Shown here: positions 15,291 to 23,674 of the stretch, in pieces | How the letters are laid out: each line of letters begins with the position of its first letter | How positions within the stretch are numbered: the stretch's first letter is position 1 | Assembly: GCF_001693485.1 (NCBI RefSeq) | Contig: NZ_MAXC01000043.1 | Location: 62,001-126,000, forward strand | Direction: 5' to 3' | Origin: Bradyrhizobium sp. LMTR 3 | Lineage (GTDB): Bacteria > Pseudomonadota > Alphaproteobacteria > Rhizobiales > Xanthobacteraceae | DNA: 64,000 bases | Notes under the pieces: model-generated | The model's database searches: none | What the model was told of the DNA's origin: nothing | What the model saw: only the letters and a program-made list of their open reading frames with translations | Translations under genes and position numbers: made by a program

Positions 15291-15838
15291 TGCCTCTCAC
15301 AGACTCTCTTCGCGACGACATTTTGGCGTCGGTACCAAGCCTGCGCGCGTTCGCGATCTCGCTCTCGGGCAATGGCGACCGTGCGGACGACCTCGTACAG
15401 GAAACGTTGCTGCGCGCCATTGCCAACATTGACTCGTTCCAGCCCGGCTCGAACCTGCCGGCCTGGTTGTTCACCATCCTGCGCAACCTGTTTCGCTCGG
15501 ACTATCGCAAGCGGCGGCGCGAGGTGGAGGACGCCGAGGGCAATTACGCGAAAACTTTGAAGACCCAGCCGTCGCAAAACGCGCATCTGGAGTTCGAGGA
15601 GTTTCGCACAGCGCTCGACAAGCTGCCGCAGGACCAGCGCGAAGCGTTGATCCTGGTCGGCGCCTCCGGCTTCTCCTACGAGGACGCCGCCGCCATCTGC
15701 GGCTGCGCGGTCGGCACCATCAAGAGCCGCGTCAACCGCGCGCGCTCGAAACTCTCCGCGTTGCTCTATGTCGAGGGCGCCGAGGATTTCGGACCTGACG
15801 AGACGGTGCGCGCCGTGATCGGCGGCAACGGCGGCTGA
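15290..15838 (+). CDS. ecfG: EcfG general stress sigma factor
   Basis: A 182-residue ECF sigma factor of the EcfG (ECF15) type. Region 2 covers about residues 10-75 (GDRADDLVQETLLRAIANID, SNLPAWLFTILRNLFRSDYR) and region 4 about 105-160 (LPQDQREALILVGASGFSYE, CGCAVGTIKSRVNRARSKL). It directs RNA polymerase to GGAAC-N16/17-CGTT promoters, five of which lie in the first 7 kb of this window. A terminator follows directly. Confidence 0.97.
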   Translation: MPLTDSLRDDILASVPSLRAFAISLSGNGDRADDLVQETLLRAIANIDSFQPGSNLPAWLFTILRNLFRSDYRKRRREVEDAEGNYAKTLKTQPSQNAHLEFEEFRTALDKLPQDQREALILVGASGFSYEDAAAICGCAVGTIKSRVNRARSKLSALLYVEGAEDFGPDETVRAVIGGNGG

Positions 15839-15860
15839 TGACGCGATCGAGACGACACGG

Positions 15861-15889
15861 AAAGGCGGCCCGAGCGGGCCGCCTCTTTT
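15861..15889 (+). terminator. Terminator of nepR-ecfG
   Basis: AGGCGGCCCG, short loop, CGGGCCGCCT followed by CTTTTG, 23 bases after the ecfG stop. Confidence 0.8.
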
Positions 15890-15921
15890 GACGCTGTCAT
15901 AACCTGGACGTGATGGCCTTC

Positions 15922-16043
15922 GTTGTCGTCCCTGCGAACGCAGGGACCCATACGCCGCGGCCGGCGGAAGTAGCACAAGGCAAGACGGCTTGTCTGACCA
16001 TTCACAGCGGTGGTTATGGGTCCCTGCGTTCGCAGGAACGACA
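15922..16043. repeat. Inverted repeat, GTCGTCCCTGCGAACGCAGGG family
   Basis: Two inverted copies of a palindromic unit (15922-15952 and 16015-16043, read GTCGTCCCTGCGAACGCAGG and its complement CCTGCGTTCGCAGGAACGAC). The same unit stands alone at 18727-18757. Together they form a large hairpin downstream of the ecfG terminator and next to the convergent kinase gene. Confidence 0.75.
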
Positions 16044-16060
16044 GAGCGACGGAGCGTGGC

Positions 16061-17791
16061 CTACTTTGCCGGCCGTACCGGCGCGGAAATCTCGCCCGTG
16101 CGGTCGCGCTCAGTCATGTCGACCACCGTGGCCATCGGCGCGAGGAGTTCGTAGACATAGCTGACATCGGTGAAGTAGCGTTTTGCAGTGCCGCCGAGCG
16201 CTTCGGGGGCGACGCGGTCGAGCAGGATGAGGCCGAAATCGCTATCTTCGCGCCGTGTTGCCGCGCTGGTGTTGAACTCTTCCCAGCGAAAATGAAAGAT
16301 CGTGTCGGGCTCCTCGCCCGAGACTTCCCAGTTCGCGACGATATGCGGATGCTTGCCGACCAGCGACAGGCCCTCGTCGGAGTGCGAGGCCAGCTCGAAA
16401 AACAAAAGCGAGAGCGACTGCGCGGCGCGCGCGCTGACGGCGATATCCGGGCCGTTGACGACGATGCGGTCGGCATGCGGAATCGCTCGCGACTCGAACA
16501 GGCCCTTGAGCTTGACGCCCTGCCACTGGCTTTCGCTGAGCAGCGTCACCACGTTCGACATCGCATGGATGCGGCCAATCAACAGCTCGCGTGCCACATC
16601 CATGTCGGAGCCGTGACGCAGCGTCCGCGTCACGATCGACTGGATCACGGCGAGGATGTTCTTGACCCGGTGGTTGAGCTCGTCGATGACGGCGGTCAAG
16701 CGCCGCTCGAAACCGATCCGCACCTGGATCTCGCGGCTGAGCCGCAGATTGTTGTAGGCGACATAGCCGAACAGCCCGCAGACGATGCCGGTGAGCGCCA
16801 GCCCAATGGCCGCCACGACGATCGCGGTCTGCTGCGCACGCTGCGCGGCGTTGTTCTTGGCGTAATAGGCGAGCGACCAGTCGCGGCCGCCGAACGTCAC
16901 CGTCCGCACCACCGACGGCAGCGGATCGCCCTGCCTCACCGCCCGCAGGGTGACGACGCCCTGGTCGTTGGCGACATATTCGTCGTTGGCGTCATCAGGG
17001 TCCTTCAGCACCACCGAGAACAGCGAGCGGTCGTCATCGGTCAGCATCAGCGGCGCCAGCTCGTAGGAAAAGGTAACGAAACCGGCCGGCTCCGAGCCGC
17101 CGTCCTGCAGAATCGGAGACGCCAGCACGAGGCCGATCGGCCCGTTCTGGCGCAACAGCGGGATCGGGTCCGATGCTAGCGGCTTGCCGGTTGCCGCCGC
17201 CTGCGCCAGCATCGGCCCGATCACCGAGTGCCGGTCGTAGGCGCGGCCGGGAAAGCCGAGCGTGTCCGGACTGCGCGGCTCGAGATCCATCAGCACGTCG
17301 ATCGGCTTGTTGATGGTCCGTAGATCCAGCGGCTTGTCGTCGAAATCCCTGATCGTCGGATTGGTGAAGCCGGCGCCCTTCAGCTCCGCCTGCGCAGCCG
17401 CCAGATCGCCCGGCTTGAGACGCGCGATCCAGAACGCGCTCACAAAATCGGTCTTGAAGGCATAGATCGCCGAGCGCAGCGGCTGCAGCATGTTGGCCTT
17501 CACTACTGAGGGTGAGCGAAACAAGCCGGATGCAACGCGTGCGAGCAATTCGCGCTCGGTCAGCCGGTCCTGCACCAGGCTGGCATGAACGTCGATGGCT
17601 CGCGACAGCGCGATGCCGTCGATCGCCAGTTCCTGCTCGTGGACGCGATAGGCTGCGAGACCGGAGAGCAAAACTCCGATCAGGGCGATAAAGCCGATAA
17701 TGAAGCCCAGCCGAACCACTCGCTTACTCAGGAATGACGTGTTGGCGAAGACGTATTGGAAGCATTTCGAGGTCTGCCGGGGCAGAGACAC
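16061..17791 (-). CDS. HWE-type sensor histidine kinase with CHASE-like sensor
   Basis: A 576-residue membrane kinase: helix 1 about 27-49, a periplasmic domain (about 50-320) resembling CHASE, helix 2 about 322-347, then a HWE/HisKA_2 kinase domain with phospho-acceptor His 374 (DELNHRVKNILAVIQSIV). The G-region keeps W-E-E (about 503-505), but the N-box reads LLFFELASHSDEG where family members have ELATN, so the usual Asn is missing. The location beside phyR suggests it acts on PhyR. Start is GTG at 17791 without a clear ribosome site; a GTG about 25 codons later, just before helix 1, is plausible. Confidence 0.85.
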   Translation of the reverse strand: MSLPRQTSKCFQYVFANTSFLSKRVVRLGFIIGFIALIGVLLSGLAAYRVHEQELAIDGIALSRAIDVHASLVQDRLTERELLARVASGLFRSPSVVKANMLQPLRSAIYAFKTDFVSAFWIARLKPGDLAAAQAELKGAGFTNPTIRDFDDKPLDLRTINKPIDVLMDLEPRSPDTLGFPGRAYDRHSVIGPMLAQAAATGKPLASDPIPLLRQNGPIGLVLASPILQDGGSEPAGFVTFSYELAPLMLTDDDRSLFSVVLKDPDDANDEYVANDQGVVTLRAVRQGDPLPSVVRTVTFGGRDWSLAYYAKNNAAQRAQQTAIVVAAIGLALTGIVCGLFGYVAYNNLRLSREIQVRIGFERRLTAVIDELNHRVKNILAVIQSIVTRTLRHGSDMDVARELLIGRIHAMSNVVTLLSESQWQGVKLKGLFESRAIPHADRIVVNGPDIAVSARAAQSLSLLFFELASHSDEGLSLVGKHPHIVANWEVSGEEPDTIFHFRWEEFNTSAATRREDSDFGLILLDRVAPEALGGTAKRYFTDVSYVYELLAPMATVVDMTERDRTGEISAPVRPAK

Positions 17792-18078
17792 GTGGCAGTA
17801 GCGCGAAGGCCAAGCGCGGCGAATATGACGGAGCGATCATCAGCACGCAACTGACAGCTTGGCAGCGGGCAAACAACGGCAGCCGTTAACGCTGATTTGG
17901 CGGCGCCAGAAGTTGATAATCTGACAGCGTCGATTTGGTTCCAGCGCGGACGGACAAATCCGAGGGCTGCGGCGGCGGACCGAGCATTAATGTTAATAGG
18001 CCGCTCACCTGCCGCTGGCCTGACCGCGCGTTCGGCCGCCTGTTCATCCGGGCCCGGCGGGGCCGGCTACCCCCGGGC

Positions 18079-18711
18079 CTACCGGGCCTTCGCGGCCGGG
18101 CGCAGGCCGCCCTTGGTCTCGATGAAGCCGATGATGCGATCGAGCCCCTCGCTCTTCTTCAAATTGGTCATCACGAACGGCCGCTCGCCGCGCATCCGCT
18201 TGGCGTCCGTCTCCATCTTCTCCAGTGACGCGCCGACATGAGGCGCCAGGTCGATCTTGTTGATGACGAGCAGGTCCGAGCGGGTGATGCCGGGGCCGCC
18301 CTTGGAGGGAATCTTGTCGCCGGCGGCGACGTCGATCACGTAGATCGTGAGATCGGCGAGTTCGGGGGAAAACGTTGCGGCGAGATTGTCGCCGCCGGAT
18401 TCGATCAGCACCAGATCGAGATCGGGAAATTTCGCGCGCATGTCGGCGACCGCCGCGAGATTCATCGATGCATCCTCGCGGATCGCGGTGTGCGGGCAGC
18501 CACCGGTCTCGACGCCGGCGATGCGGTCCGGCGTCAGCGAGCCCGAGCGCACCAGGAATTCGGCGTCCCATTTGGTGTAGATGTCGTTGGTGATGGCGGC
18601 GATATCGTAGCGCTCGCGCATCGACTTGCAGAGCAGGTCCATCAGCGCGGTCTTGCCGGAGCCGACAGGACCGCCGACGCCGATCCGAAGCGGGCCGTGA
18701 GAAGTTGCCAT
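18079..18711 (-). CDS. ureG: Urease accessory GTPase UreG
   Basis: A 210-residue SIMIBI GTPase that drives nickel insertion into urease with UreD, UreF and UreE. The P-loop is GVGGPVGSGKTALMD; CPHTAIREDASMN holds the conserved metal-binding Cys-Pro-His; ESGGDN and NKIDL are further GTPase motifs. ATG at 18711 is the family start. It is the last gene of the urt-ure cluster, separated from ureF by 240 bases of repeats. Confidence 0.97.
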   Translation of the reverse strand: MATSHGPLRIGVGGPVGSGKTALMDLLCKSMRERYDIAAITNDIYTKWDAEFLVRSGSLTPDRIAGVETGGCPHTAIREDASMNLAAVADMRAKFPDLDLVLIESGGDNLAATFSPELADLTIYVIDVAAGDKIPSKGGPGITRSDLLVINKIDLAPHVGASLEKMETDAKRMRGERPFVMTNLKKSEGLDRIIGFIETKGGLRPAAKAR

Positions 18712-18726
18712 GTTAATGCTCTCTAC

Positions 18727-18757
18727 GTTGTCGTCCCTGCGAACGCAGGGACCCATA
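18727..18757. repeat. Single copy of the GTCGTCCCTGCGAACGCAGGG repeat
   Basis: Same unit as in 15922-16043, here alone between ureF and ureG. Confidence 0.7.
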
Positions 18758-18802
18758 GCCGCTGAATTTAATCTTGACCGACGGCGGCTGCATCCGGGCC
18801 TT

Positions 18803-18924
18803 CATGGTTCGAGACGGCGCTTTGCGCCTCCTCACCATGAGGGGAAACAAGCAACGTTTGGCCGACACCGATCTTTCTCCCCTCATGGTGAGGAGACCCG
18901 CGCAGCGGGTCGTCTCGAACCATG
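18803..18924. repeat. Palindromic repeat CATGGTTCGAGACGGCGC ... GTCTCGAACCATG
   Basis: Inverted repeat with outer arms CATGGTTCGAGAC and GTCTCGAACCATG and inner arms CCTCACCATGAGGGG and CCCCTCATGGTGAGG. Related elements occur at 20254-20346 and 35186-35344. It fills most of the ureF-ureG gap. Confidence 0.8.
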
Positions 18925-18951
18925 CAGGCCCCCAACGCATCGGCATAGAGT

Positions 18952-19641
18952 TCATGACCTAAACAGCCGCGTGTATTGCGTCTCGTGGCGGAGACTGGCG
19001 AGATCGGCGCGGAAGGTGGCGCTGCCGAGATCGTCCAGCGAGGCGGCGAGCGCGCGCTTCGCCGTTGCAGCGACATCAGTTTCCAGGCTCGCGAGAATGC
19101 GCTGGCTGTCGGTTTGCCCGAGCGGCACGAGGCGCGCGCCGGCGGAAATCCAGTTCGACACCACGGCATGCAGGAAGGCATGCATTGCCGGCGCAAGCGG
19201 AACGGCATGGGCGGCGCTGACGACACCAACCGCGACGGGATAAACGATCGCGCTGCCGCTCGCAGCCACCATGCTGTCGAACCCGTCGCAGGCCCAGGCG
19301 GCGCGCGCGATATCGATGAAGGCGCGGCCCTGCGTCGAGGTCTCGAGCTGACGCTCGCGGGAGGGCACGAAGGCAGCGGCGAGTTCGGCAATCTCGCGCA
19401 ACGCCGTGACGTCCTGCACGGACGCGGCGCGATAGGCCTGCGCCAGAAACACGGCGTCGCAGAAACCGGAGCCGTCAACCAGCATCGTGGCCAGCCAGTC
19501 GCGCAGCGATGCGGCGTCGGTGATATCGCCCGCCTCCACCGCCCATTCGATGCCGCTGGAGTAGGAGAATGCACCGACCGGGAAGGACGGCGACAGCCAG
19601 GTCATCAGCCGGTACAGCGCCGCTGACTCCTCCCCATTCAT
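18952..19641 (-). CDS. ureF: Urease accessory protein UreF
   Basis: A 229-residue all-helical chaperone that bridges UreD and UreG during urease activation. SAALYRLMTWLSPSFPVGAF and SYSSGIEWAVEAG are the conserved opening, and LDDLGSATFRADLASLRHET the C-terminal part. The ATG at 19641, 28 bases after the ureE stop, is chosen. The open frame continues to 19848, but that extension is only the antisense-like reading of the His codon repeats of ureE. Confidence 0.95.
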   Translation of the reverse strand: MNGEESAALYRLMTWLSPSFPVGAFSYSSGIEWAVEAGDITDAASLRDWLATMLVDGSGFCDAVFLAQAYRAASVQDVTALREIAELAAAFVPSRERQLETSTQGRAFIDIARAAWACDGFDSMVAASGSAIVYPVAVGVVSAAHAVPLAPAMHAFLHAVVSNWISAGARLVPLGQTDSQRILASLETDVAATAKRALAASLDDLGSATFRADLASLRHETQYTRLFRS

Positions 19642-19669
19642 TCCGCTGCTCGCATCGGCAGGCGCCGGC

Positions 19670-20218
19670 TCACTTGTGGTCGTGAGCATGGGAGTGATCG
19701 TGGTGGTGATGATCGTGGTCGCAATGTTCGTCGTGGTGGTGATGATCATGGCCGTGGCCATGGTGGTGCGCGGCATGATCATGCGAAGCCTGCGCATAGG
19801 CGCCGCCTTCGGGATCGAACGGCGCCTCGATCTCGATGATGCGCGCACCCAGCCCCTTCACCATCGCCTCGATGACGTGATCGCGGCGGATGCGCAGGCC
19901 CTTCGGCATGATCTGGGTCGGCAAATGGCGGTTGCCGAGATGCCAGGCGATGCGGACCAGATGCAAGGGATCGACGCCCCTGATCTCGATCAGGGGCTCC
20001 GCGGCCGCGACCACCTCGATCAGCCTGCCGTCCTCCAGCACCAGCGCGTCACCGCCGCGCAGCGCCACCGCATTCTCCAGGTCGAGCAGGAATTCCAGCC
20101 CGCGCGTTCCCGTCATCGCCATCCGCCGCCGGTGCCGGTCGTCGAAATCGAGCACGACGGTGTCGGCGGCTGCTTGCGTCCAGCGATGCTGGCCCAGGAC
20201 TTTGGTCGCGCGGATCAT
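19670..20218 (-). CDS. ureE: Urease nickel metallochaperone UreE
   Basis: A 182-residue nickel carrier. The N-terminal peptide-binding domain (about 1-75) and the metal-binding domain (about 76-150, with WHLGNRHLPTQIMPKGLRIR holding the conserved His) are followed by a tail of about 40 residues in which roughly half are His, alternating with Asp (HDHAAHHHGHGHDHHHHDE and onward). Such tails store several Ni ions. The CAC/CAT repeats of the tail make misleading long frames in other phases. Confidence 0.97.
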   Translation of the reverse strand: MIRATKVLGQHRWTQAAADTVVLDFDDRHRRRMAMTGTRGLEFLLDLENAVALRGGDALVLEDGRLIEVVAAAEPLIEIRGVDPLHLVRIAWHLGNRHLPTQIMPKGLRIRRDHVIEAMVKGLGARIIEIEAPFDPEGGAYAQASHDHAAHHHGHGHDHHHHDEHCDHDHHHHDHSHAHDHK

Positions 20219-20253
20219 AAGGGCACGCTTGGTACAGATGCGAGGTCGGTGGC

Positions 20254-20346
20254 TTCATCCTTCGAGACGGCGCTTCGCGCCTCCTCAGGATGAGGTCTGA
20301 GACCCTCATGGTGAGGAGCGCGGCAACGCCGCGCGTCTCGAACCAC
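20254..20346. repeat. Palindromic repeat TTCGAGACGGCGCTTCGCG ... CGCGTCTCGAACC
   Basis: Same family as 18803-18924, here between the ABM pair and ureE. Confidence 0.75.
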
Positions 20347-20370
20347 GAGGCCGTGACTCCACCCAAGCAC

Positions 20371-20670
20371 CTAAAACTTCTCCACCTTGCCGTCGCTGAT
20401 GATCTCGATCACCGTCGGCGCCGTCTTCATTTGCGAGGAATATTCCCGCCACATCTTCATGTGAGGCGCACGGCCATGTGCATTGAGGTCGTCGCGGGTC
20501 TCCCAGCGCTCCACCACCACATATAGATTTGGATCGTTCACGCTGACATGGCCCTCGTAGGAGATGCAGCCTTTCTCCTTCCGCGTTTCGGCGATGCAGG
20601 CCTTGTGCCCCTTGATGAAGTCGTCCTTGTTTTCCGGCTTCATCGGCGTGGTGGCGATGACGTAGATCAT
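20371..20670 (-). CDS. ABM-fold (putative quinol monooxygenase) protein 2
   Basis: A 99-residue protein of the antibiotic-biosynthesis-monooxygenase (ABM) fold: MIYVIATTPMKPENKDDFI, CIAETRKEKGCISYEGHVSV, LYVVVERWETRDDLNAHGRA. Such ferredoxin-like dimers include cofactor-free monooxygenases and haem degraders; the substrate is unknown. It is a tandem paralogue of the next gene upstream (20695-20994), sharing the same opening and ETRKE motif, and both lie inside the urease cluster. Confidence 0.85.
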   Translation of the reverse strand: MIYVIATTPMKPENKDDFIKGHKACIAETRKEKGCISYEGHVSVNDPNLYVVVERWETRDDLNAHGRAPHMKMWREYSSQMKTAPTVIEIISDGKVEKF

Positions 20671-20694
20671 AGGTTTGTTCCCGTTTTTTCTTGA

Positions 20695-20994
20695 TTAGCG
20701 GACGTCGATCTTTTCGGGCGTAATCACTTCGATCTTTGGTGGCGCCGACATGCATTTCACGGCGACGCGACCGAACGTCTTCATGTGCTCGGCGCCACGA
20801 TGCGGCACCAGCGCCTCGGCATTTTCCCACTGCTCGACGAACACCATTTTTGAGGGATCGGTGACGCTCTCATGCAGGTCATAGGCGATGTTGCCCGGCT
20901 CTTTGCGGGTTTCCTTGATGCAGGCAGCGGCGGCGGCAATGAAATCGGCGCGCGTTTCGGGCTTGATGGTCAGCGTGGCAACGACGTAGATCAC
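20695..20994 (-). CDS. ABM-fold (putative quinol monooxygenase) protein 1
   Basis: A 99-residue ABM-fold protein: MIYVVATLTIKPETRADFI, CIKETRKEPGNIAYDLHESV, MVFVEQWENAEALVPHRGAE. About 40% of positions match the neighbouring paralogue by eye. The gene starts 46 bases after the ureC stop, consistent with one transcript. No known role in urea metabolism; it could simply ride in the operon or act in an associated oxidative step. Confidence 0.85.
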   Translation of the reverse strand: MIYVVATLTIKPETRADFIAAAAACIKETRKEPGNIAYDLHESVTDPSKMVFVEQWENAEALVPHRGAEHMKTFGRVAVKCMSAPPKIEVITPEKIDVR

Positions 20995-21040
20995 TCGATC
21001 CTCCCGGAATCTTGTTCTGGCTATGGTTCCGGGAGGGACC

Positions 21041-22756
21041 TTAGAACATGAAATACCTCTGCGCCATGGGCAGGACCTCCGCCGGCGCGCATGTCAGAAG
21101 CTCGCCGTCTGCGCGCACCTCATAGGTCTCGGCATCGACCTCGATCTTGGGCGTCGCGCCGTTATGGATCATGCTCTTCTTGGAGATGCCGCCGCGGGTG
21201 TTTTTCACCGGGTAGAGCGTCTTGGCTATGCCAAGCTTGCGCGCCAGCCCGCCGGTAATCGCGGCCTTCGAGGTGAACACCACTGAAGATGCGGTCAGCG
21301 ACTTGCCGAAGGCGGCGAACATCGGCTGGTAGTGCACCGGCTGCGGCGTCGGGATCGAGGCGTTCGGATCGCCCATCGGTGCCGCCACGATCGAGCCGCC
21401 CTTGATGATGCAATCCGGTTTCACGCCGAAGAACGCCGGCGACCACAGCACGAGATCGGCGAGCTTGCCCTTCTCCACCGAGCCGATCAGTTTCGACACG
21501 CCATGCGCGATCGCGGGGTTGATGGTGTATTTTGAAATGTAGCGCTTGACGCGGAAATTGTCGTTGTCGTTACCCTTGTCCTCGGGCAGCGAACCGCGCT
21601 GCTTCTTCATCTTGTCGGCGGTCTGCCAGGTCCGGATGATGACTTCGCCGAGCCGGCCCATCGCCTGCGAATCCGACGACATCATCGAGAGCGCGCCGAG
21701 ATCGTGCAGGATATCTTCGGCTGCGATGGTCTCTTTGCGGATACGGCTTTCGGCAAACGCGAGATCTTCCGCAATCGACGGATCGAGATGGTGGCACACC
21801 ATCAGCATGTCCAAATGCTCGTCGATCGTGTTGCGCGTGAACGGGCGCGTCGGGTTGGTCGAGGACGGCAGCACATTCTTCAGCCCTGCGATCTTGATGA
21901 TGTCAGGCGCATGGCCGCCGCCGGCGCCTTCGGTGTGGAAGGCGTGGATGGTGCGGCCCTTGAAGGCTTTTACCGTGTCCTCGACGAAGCCGGATTCGTT
22001 CAGCGTGTCCGAATGCAGCATCACCTGGACGTCGTAATCGTCGGCGACGGCGAGACAGTTGTCGATCGCGGCCGGCGTGGTGCCCCAATCCTCGTGCAGC
22101 TTCAGCGCGCAGGCGCCGGCCTTGACCATCTCGACCAGTGCAGCGGGGCGCGCGGCATTGCCCTTGCCTGATATGCCGAGATTGACCGGGAAGGCGTCGA
22201 ACGACTGGATCATGCGGCCCATGTGCCAGGGGCCGGGCGTGCAAGTGGTCGCAAACGTGCCGTGCGAGGGCCCAGTGCCGCCGCCGAGCATCGAGGTGAC
22301 GCCACTCATCAACGCATGCTCGATCTGCTGCGGGCAGATGAAATGGATGTGGCTGTCGAACCCACCGGCGGTGAGAATTTTTCCTTCGCCGGCGATGACG
22401 TCGGTGCCGGGGCCGATAATGATGGTGACACCGGGCTGGATATCGGGATTGCCGGCCTTGCCGATCGCTGCGATCATCCCCTCTTTGATCGCGACGTCGG
22501 CCTTCACGATGCCCCAGTGATCGACGATCAGCGCATTGGTGATGACGGTATCGGCAGCGCCCTGCCGGTTCGTCACCTGCGACTGCCCCATGCCATCGCG
22601 GATCACCTTGCCGCCGCCGAACTTCACCTCCTCGCCATAGGTGGTGAAGTCCTTTTCTACCTCGATGATGAGATCGGTGTCGGCGAGCCGCACTCTGTCG
22701 CCGGTGGTCGGCCCGAACATGTCGGCATAGACGCTACGTTTGATTTTTACGGACAT
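21041..22756 (-). CDS. ureC: Urease alpha subunit UreC
   Basis: The 571-residue catalytic subunit of urease, which hydrolyses urea to ammonia and carbamate in the cytosol. Nickel ligands and active-site residues are all present: HIHF near residue 137, the lysine that is carbamylated in GACALKLHEDWGTTP (about 218), HSDTLNESG, HTEGAGGGHAPDI, and the flap histidine in MVCHHLDP. Length is normal for a three-subunit bacterial urease. Confidence 0.99.
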   Translation of the reverse strand: MSVKIKRSVYADMFGPTTGDRVRLADTDLIIEVEKDFTTYGEEVKFGGGKVIRDGMGQSQVTNRQGAADTVITNALIVDHWGIVKADVAIKEGMIAAIGKAGNPDIQPGVTIIIGPGTDVIAGEGKILTAGGFDSHIHFICPQQIEHALMSGVTSMLGGGTGPSHGTFATTCTPGPWHMGRMIQSFDAFPVNLGISGKGNAARPAALVEMVKAGACALKLHEDWGTTPAAIDNCLAVADDYDVQVMLHSDTLNESGFVEDTVKAFKGRTIHAFHTEGAGGGHAPDIIKIAGLKNVLPSSTNPTRPFTRNTIDEHLDMLMVCHHLDPSIAEDLAFAESRIRKETIAAEDILHDLGALSMMSSDSQAMGRLGEVIIRTWQTADKMKKQRGSLPEDKGNDNDNFRVKRYISKYTINPAIAHGVSKLIGSVEKGKLADLVLWSPAFFGVKPDCIIKGGSIVAAPMGDPNASIPTPQPVHYQPMFAAFGKSLTASSVVFTSKAAITGGLARKLGIAKTLYPVKNTRGGISKKSMIHNGATPKIEVDAETYEVRADGELLTCAPAEVLPMAQRYFMF

Positions 22757-22818
22757 ATCGGACTCCGGCTTTCAGATCTGATCGGCGGTTTCATTACTGG
22801 CGTCATGACTCGTGGTCA

Positions 22819-22857
22819 CCCCTCTCCCCAACCCTCCCCCGCAAGGGGGGAGGGAGC
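22819..22857. repeat. REP-like palindrome in the ureB-ureC gap
   Basis: CCCTCTCCCCAACCCTCCCC followed by CGCAAGGGGGGAGGGAG; relative of the element at 3925-3972. It lengthens the ureB-ureC gap to 155 bases. Confidence 0.6.
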
Positions 22858-22911
22858 CCTACCCGCGTGCTCACCTCACAATGCGTCACGGCGCTGCCCT
22901 CGATCACACGC

Positions 22912-23217
22912 TTACAGCTTGCCCTGCACGTCACCGCGAAAACCGTAGATGGTGCGTTTGCCAGCAAGCGCGACGAGTTGGACGTCGCGGGTCTGGCCCG
23001 GCTCGAACCGCACCGCGGTGCCGGCGGCGATGTCGAGGCGCATGCCGCGGGATTTCTTGCGGTCGAATTTCAGTGCGGGGTTGGTTTCGAAGAAATGGTA
23101 GTGCGAGCCGACCTGGATCGGGCGGTCGCCAGTATTGGCGACGGTGAGCGTCACCGTCTTGCGGCCGGCGTTGAGTTCGATCTCGCCGTCCTTGATGAAG
23201 CGTTCGCCGGGGATCAT
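22912..23217 (-). CDS. ureB: Urease beta subunit UreB
   Basis: A 101-residue structural subunit of urease, starting MIPGERFIKDGEIELNAGRK with the conserved VANTGDRPIQVGSHYHFFET and GMRLDIAAGTAVRFEPGQ. It packs against UreC in the (UreABC)3 complex. Normal length. Confidence 0.98.
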   Translation of the reverse strand: MIPGERFIKDGEIELNAGRKTVTLTVANTGDRPIQVGSHYHFFETNPALKFDRKKSRGMRLDIAAGTAVRFEPGQTRDVQLVALAGKRTIYGFRGDVQGKL

Positions 23218-23229
23218 GTACCCTCCTCT

Positions 23230-23322
23230 GTCATTCCGGGGCGATGCGTAGCATCGAACCCGGAATCTCGAAATGATTAACCTCTGGATTCCGGGTTCAC
23301 GCTTCGCGTGCCCCGGAATGAC
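23230..23322. repeat. Inverted repeat GTCATTCCGGGGC ... GCCCCGGAATGAC
   Basis: Outer arms TCATTCCGGGGC/GCCCCGGAATGA enclose CCCGGAATCTCG ... CTCTGGATTCCGGG. A near twin is at 52869-52963. It sits between ureA and ureB. Confidence 0.8.
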
Positions 23323-23328
23323 GAATAA

Positions 23329-23631
23329 CTATCTGATCGGCTCATGCACGGTGACGAGTTTTGTCCCATCTGGAAACGTCGCTTCCACCTGGATGTCGTG
23401 GATCATCTCCGCAATCCCGTCCATGCATTGGGCGCGGGTGATGACCTGCGCGCCGGCCTGCATCAGCTCGGCAACGGTGCGGCCGTCGCGGGCGCCTTCG
23501 ACGATGAAGTCGGAGATGATGGCGACCGCCTCGGGGTGGTTGAGCTTGACGCCGCGCTCCAGCCTGCGGCGCGCCACCATGGCCGCCATCGAGATCAAGA
23601 GCTTGTCCTTTTCGCGGGGGGAGAGATTCAT
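23329..23631 (-). CDS. ureA: Urease gamma subunit UreA
   Basis: A 100-residue small subunit: MNLSPREKDKLLISMAAMVA, GVKLNHPEAVAIISDFIVEG, ARDGRTVAELMQ. Normal length and position, between ureD and ureB. Confidence 0.98.
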   Translation of the reverse strand: MNLSPREKDKLLISMAAMVARRRLERGVKLNHPEAVAIISDFIVEGARDGRTVAELMQAGAQVITRAQCMDGIAEMIHDIQVEATFPDGTKLVTVHEPIR

Positions 23632-23674
23632 GCGAGCACTCTGGTGGATGAAAAACCTAATTGAGCCACAGCGG

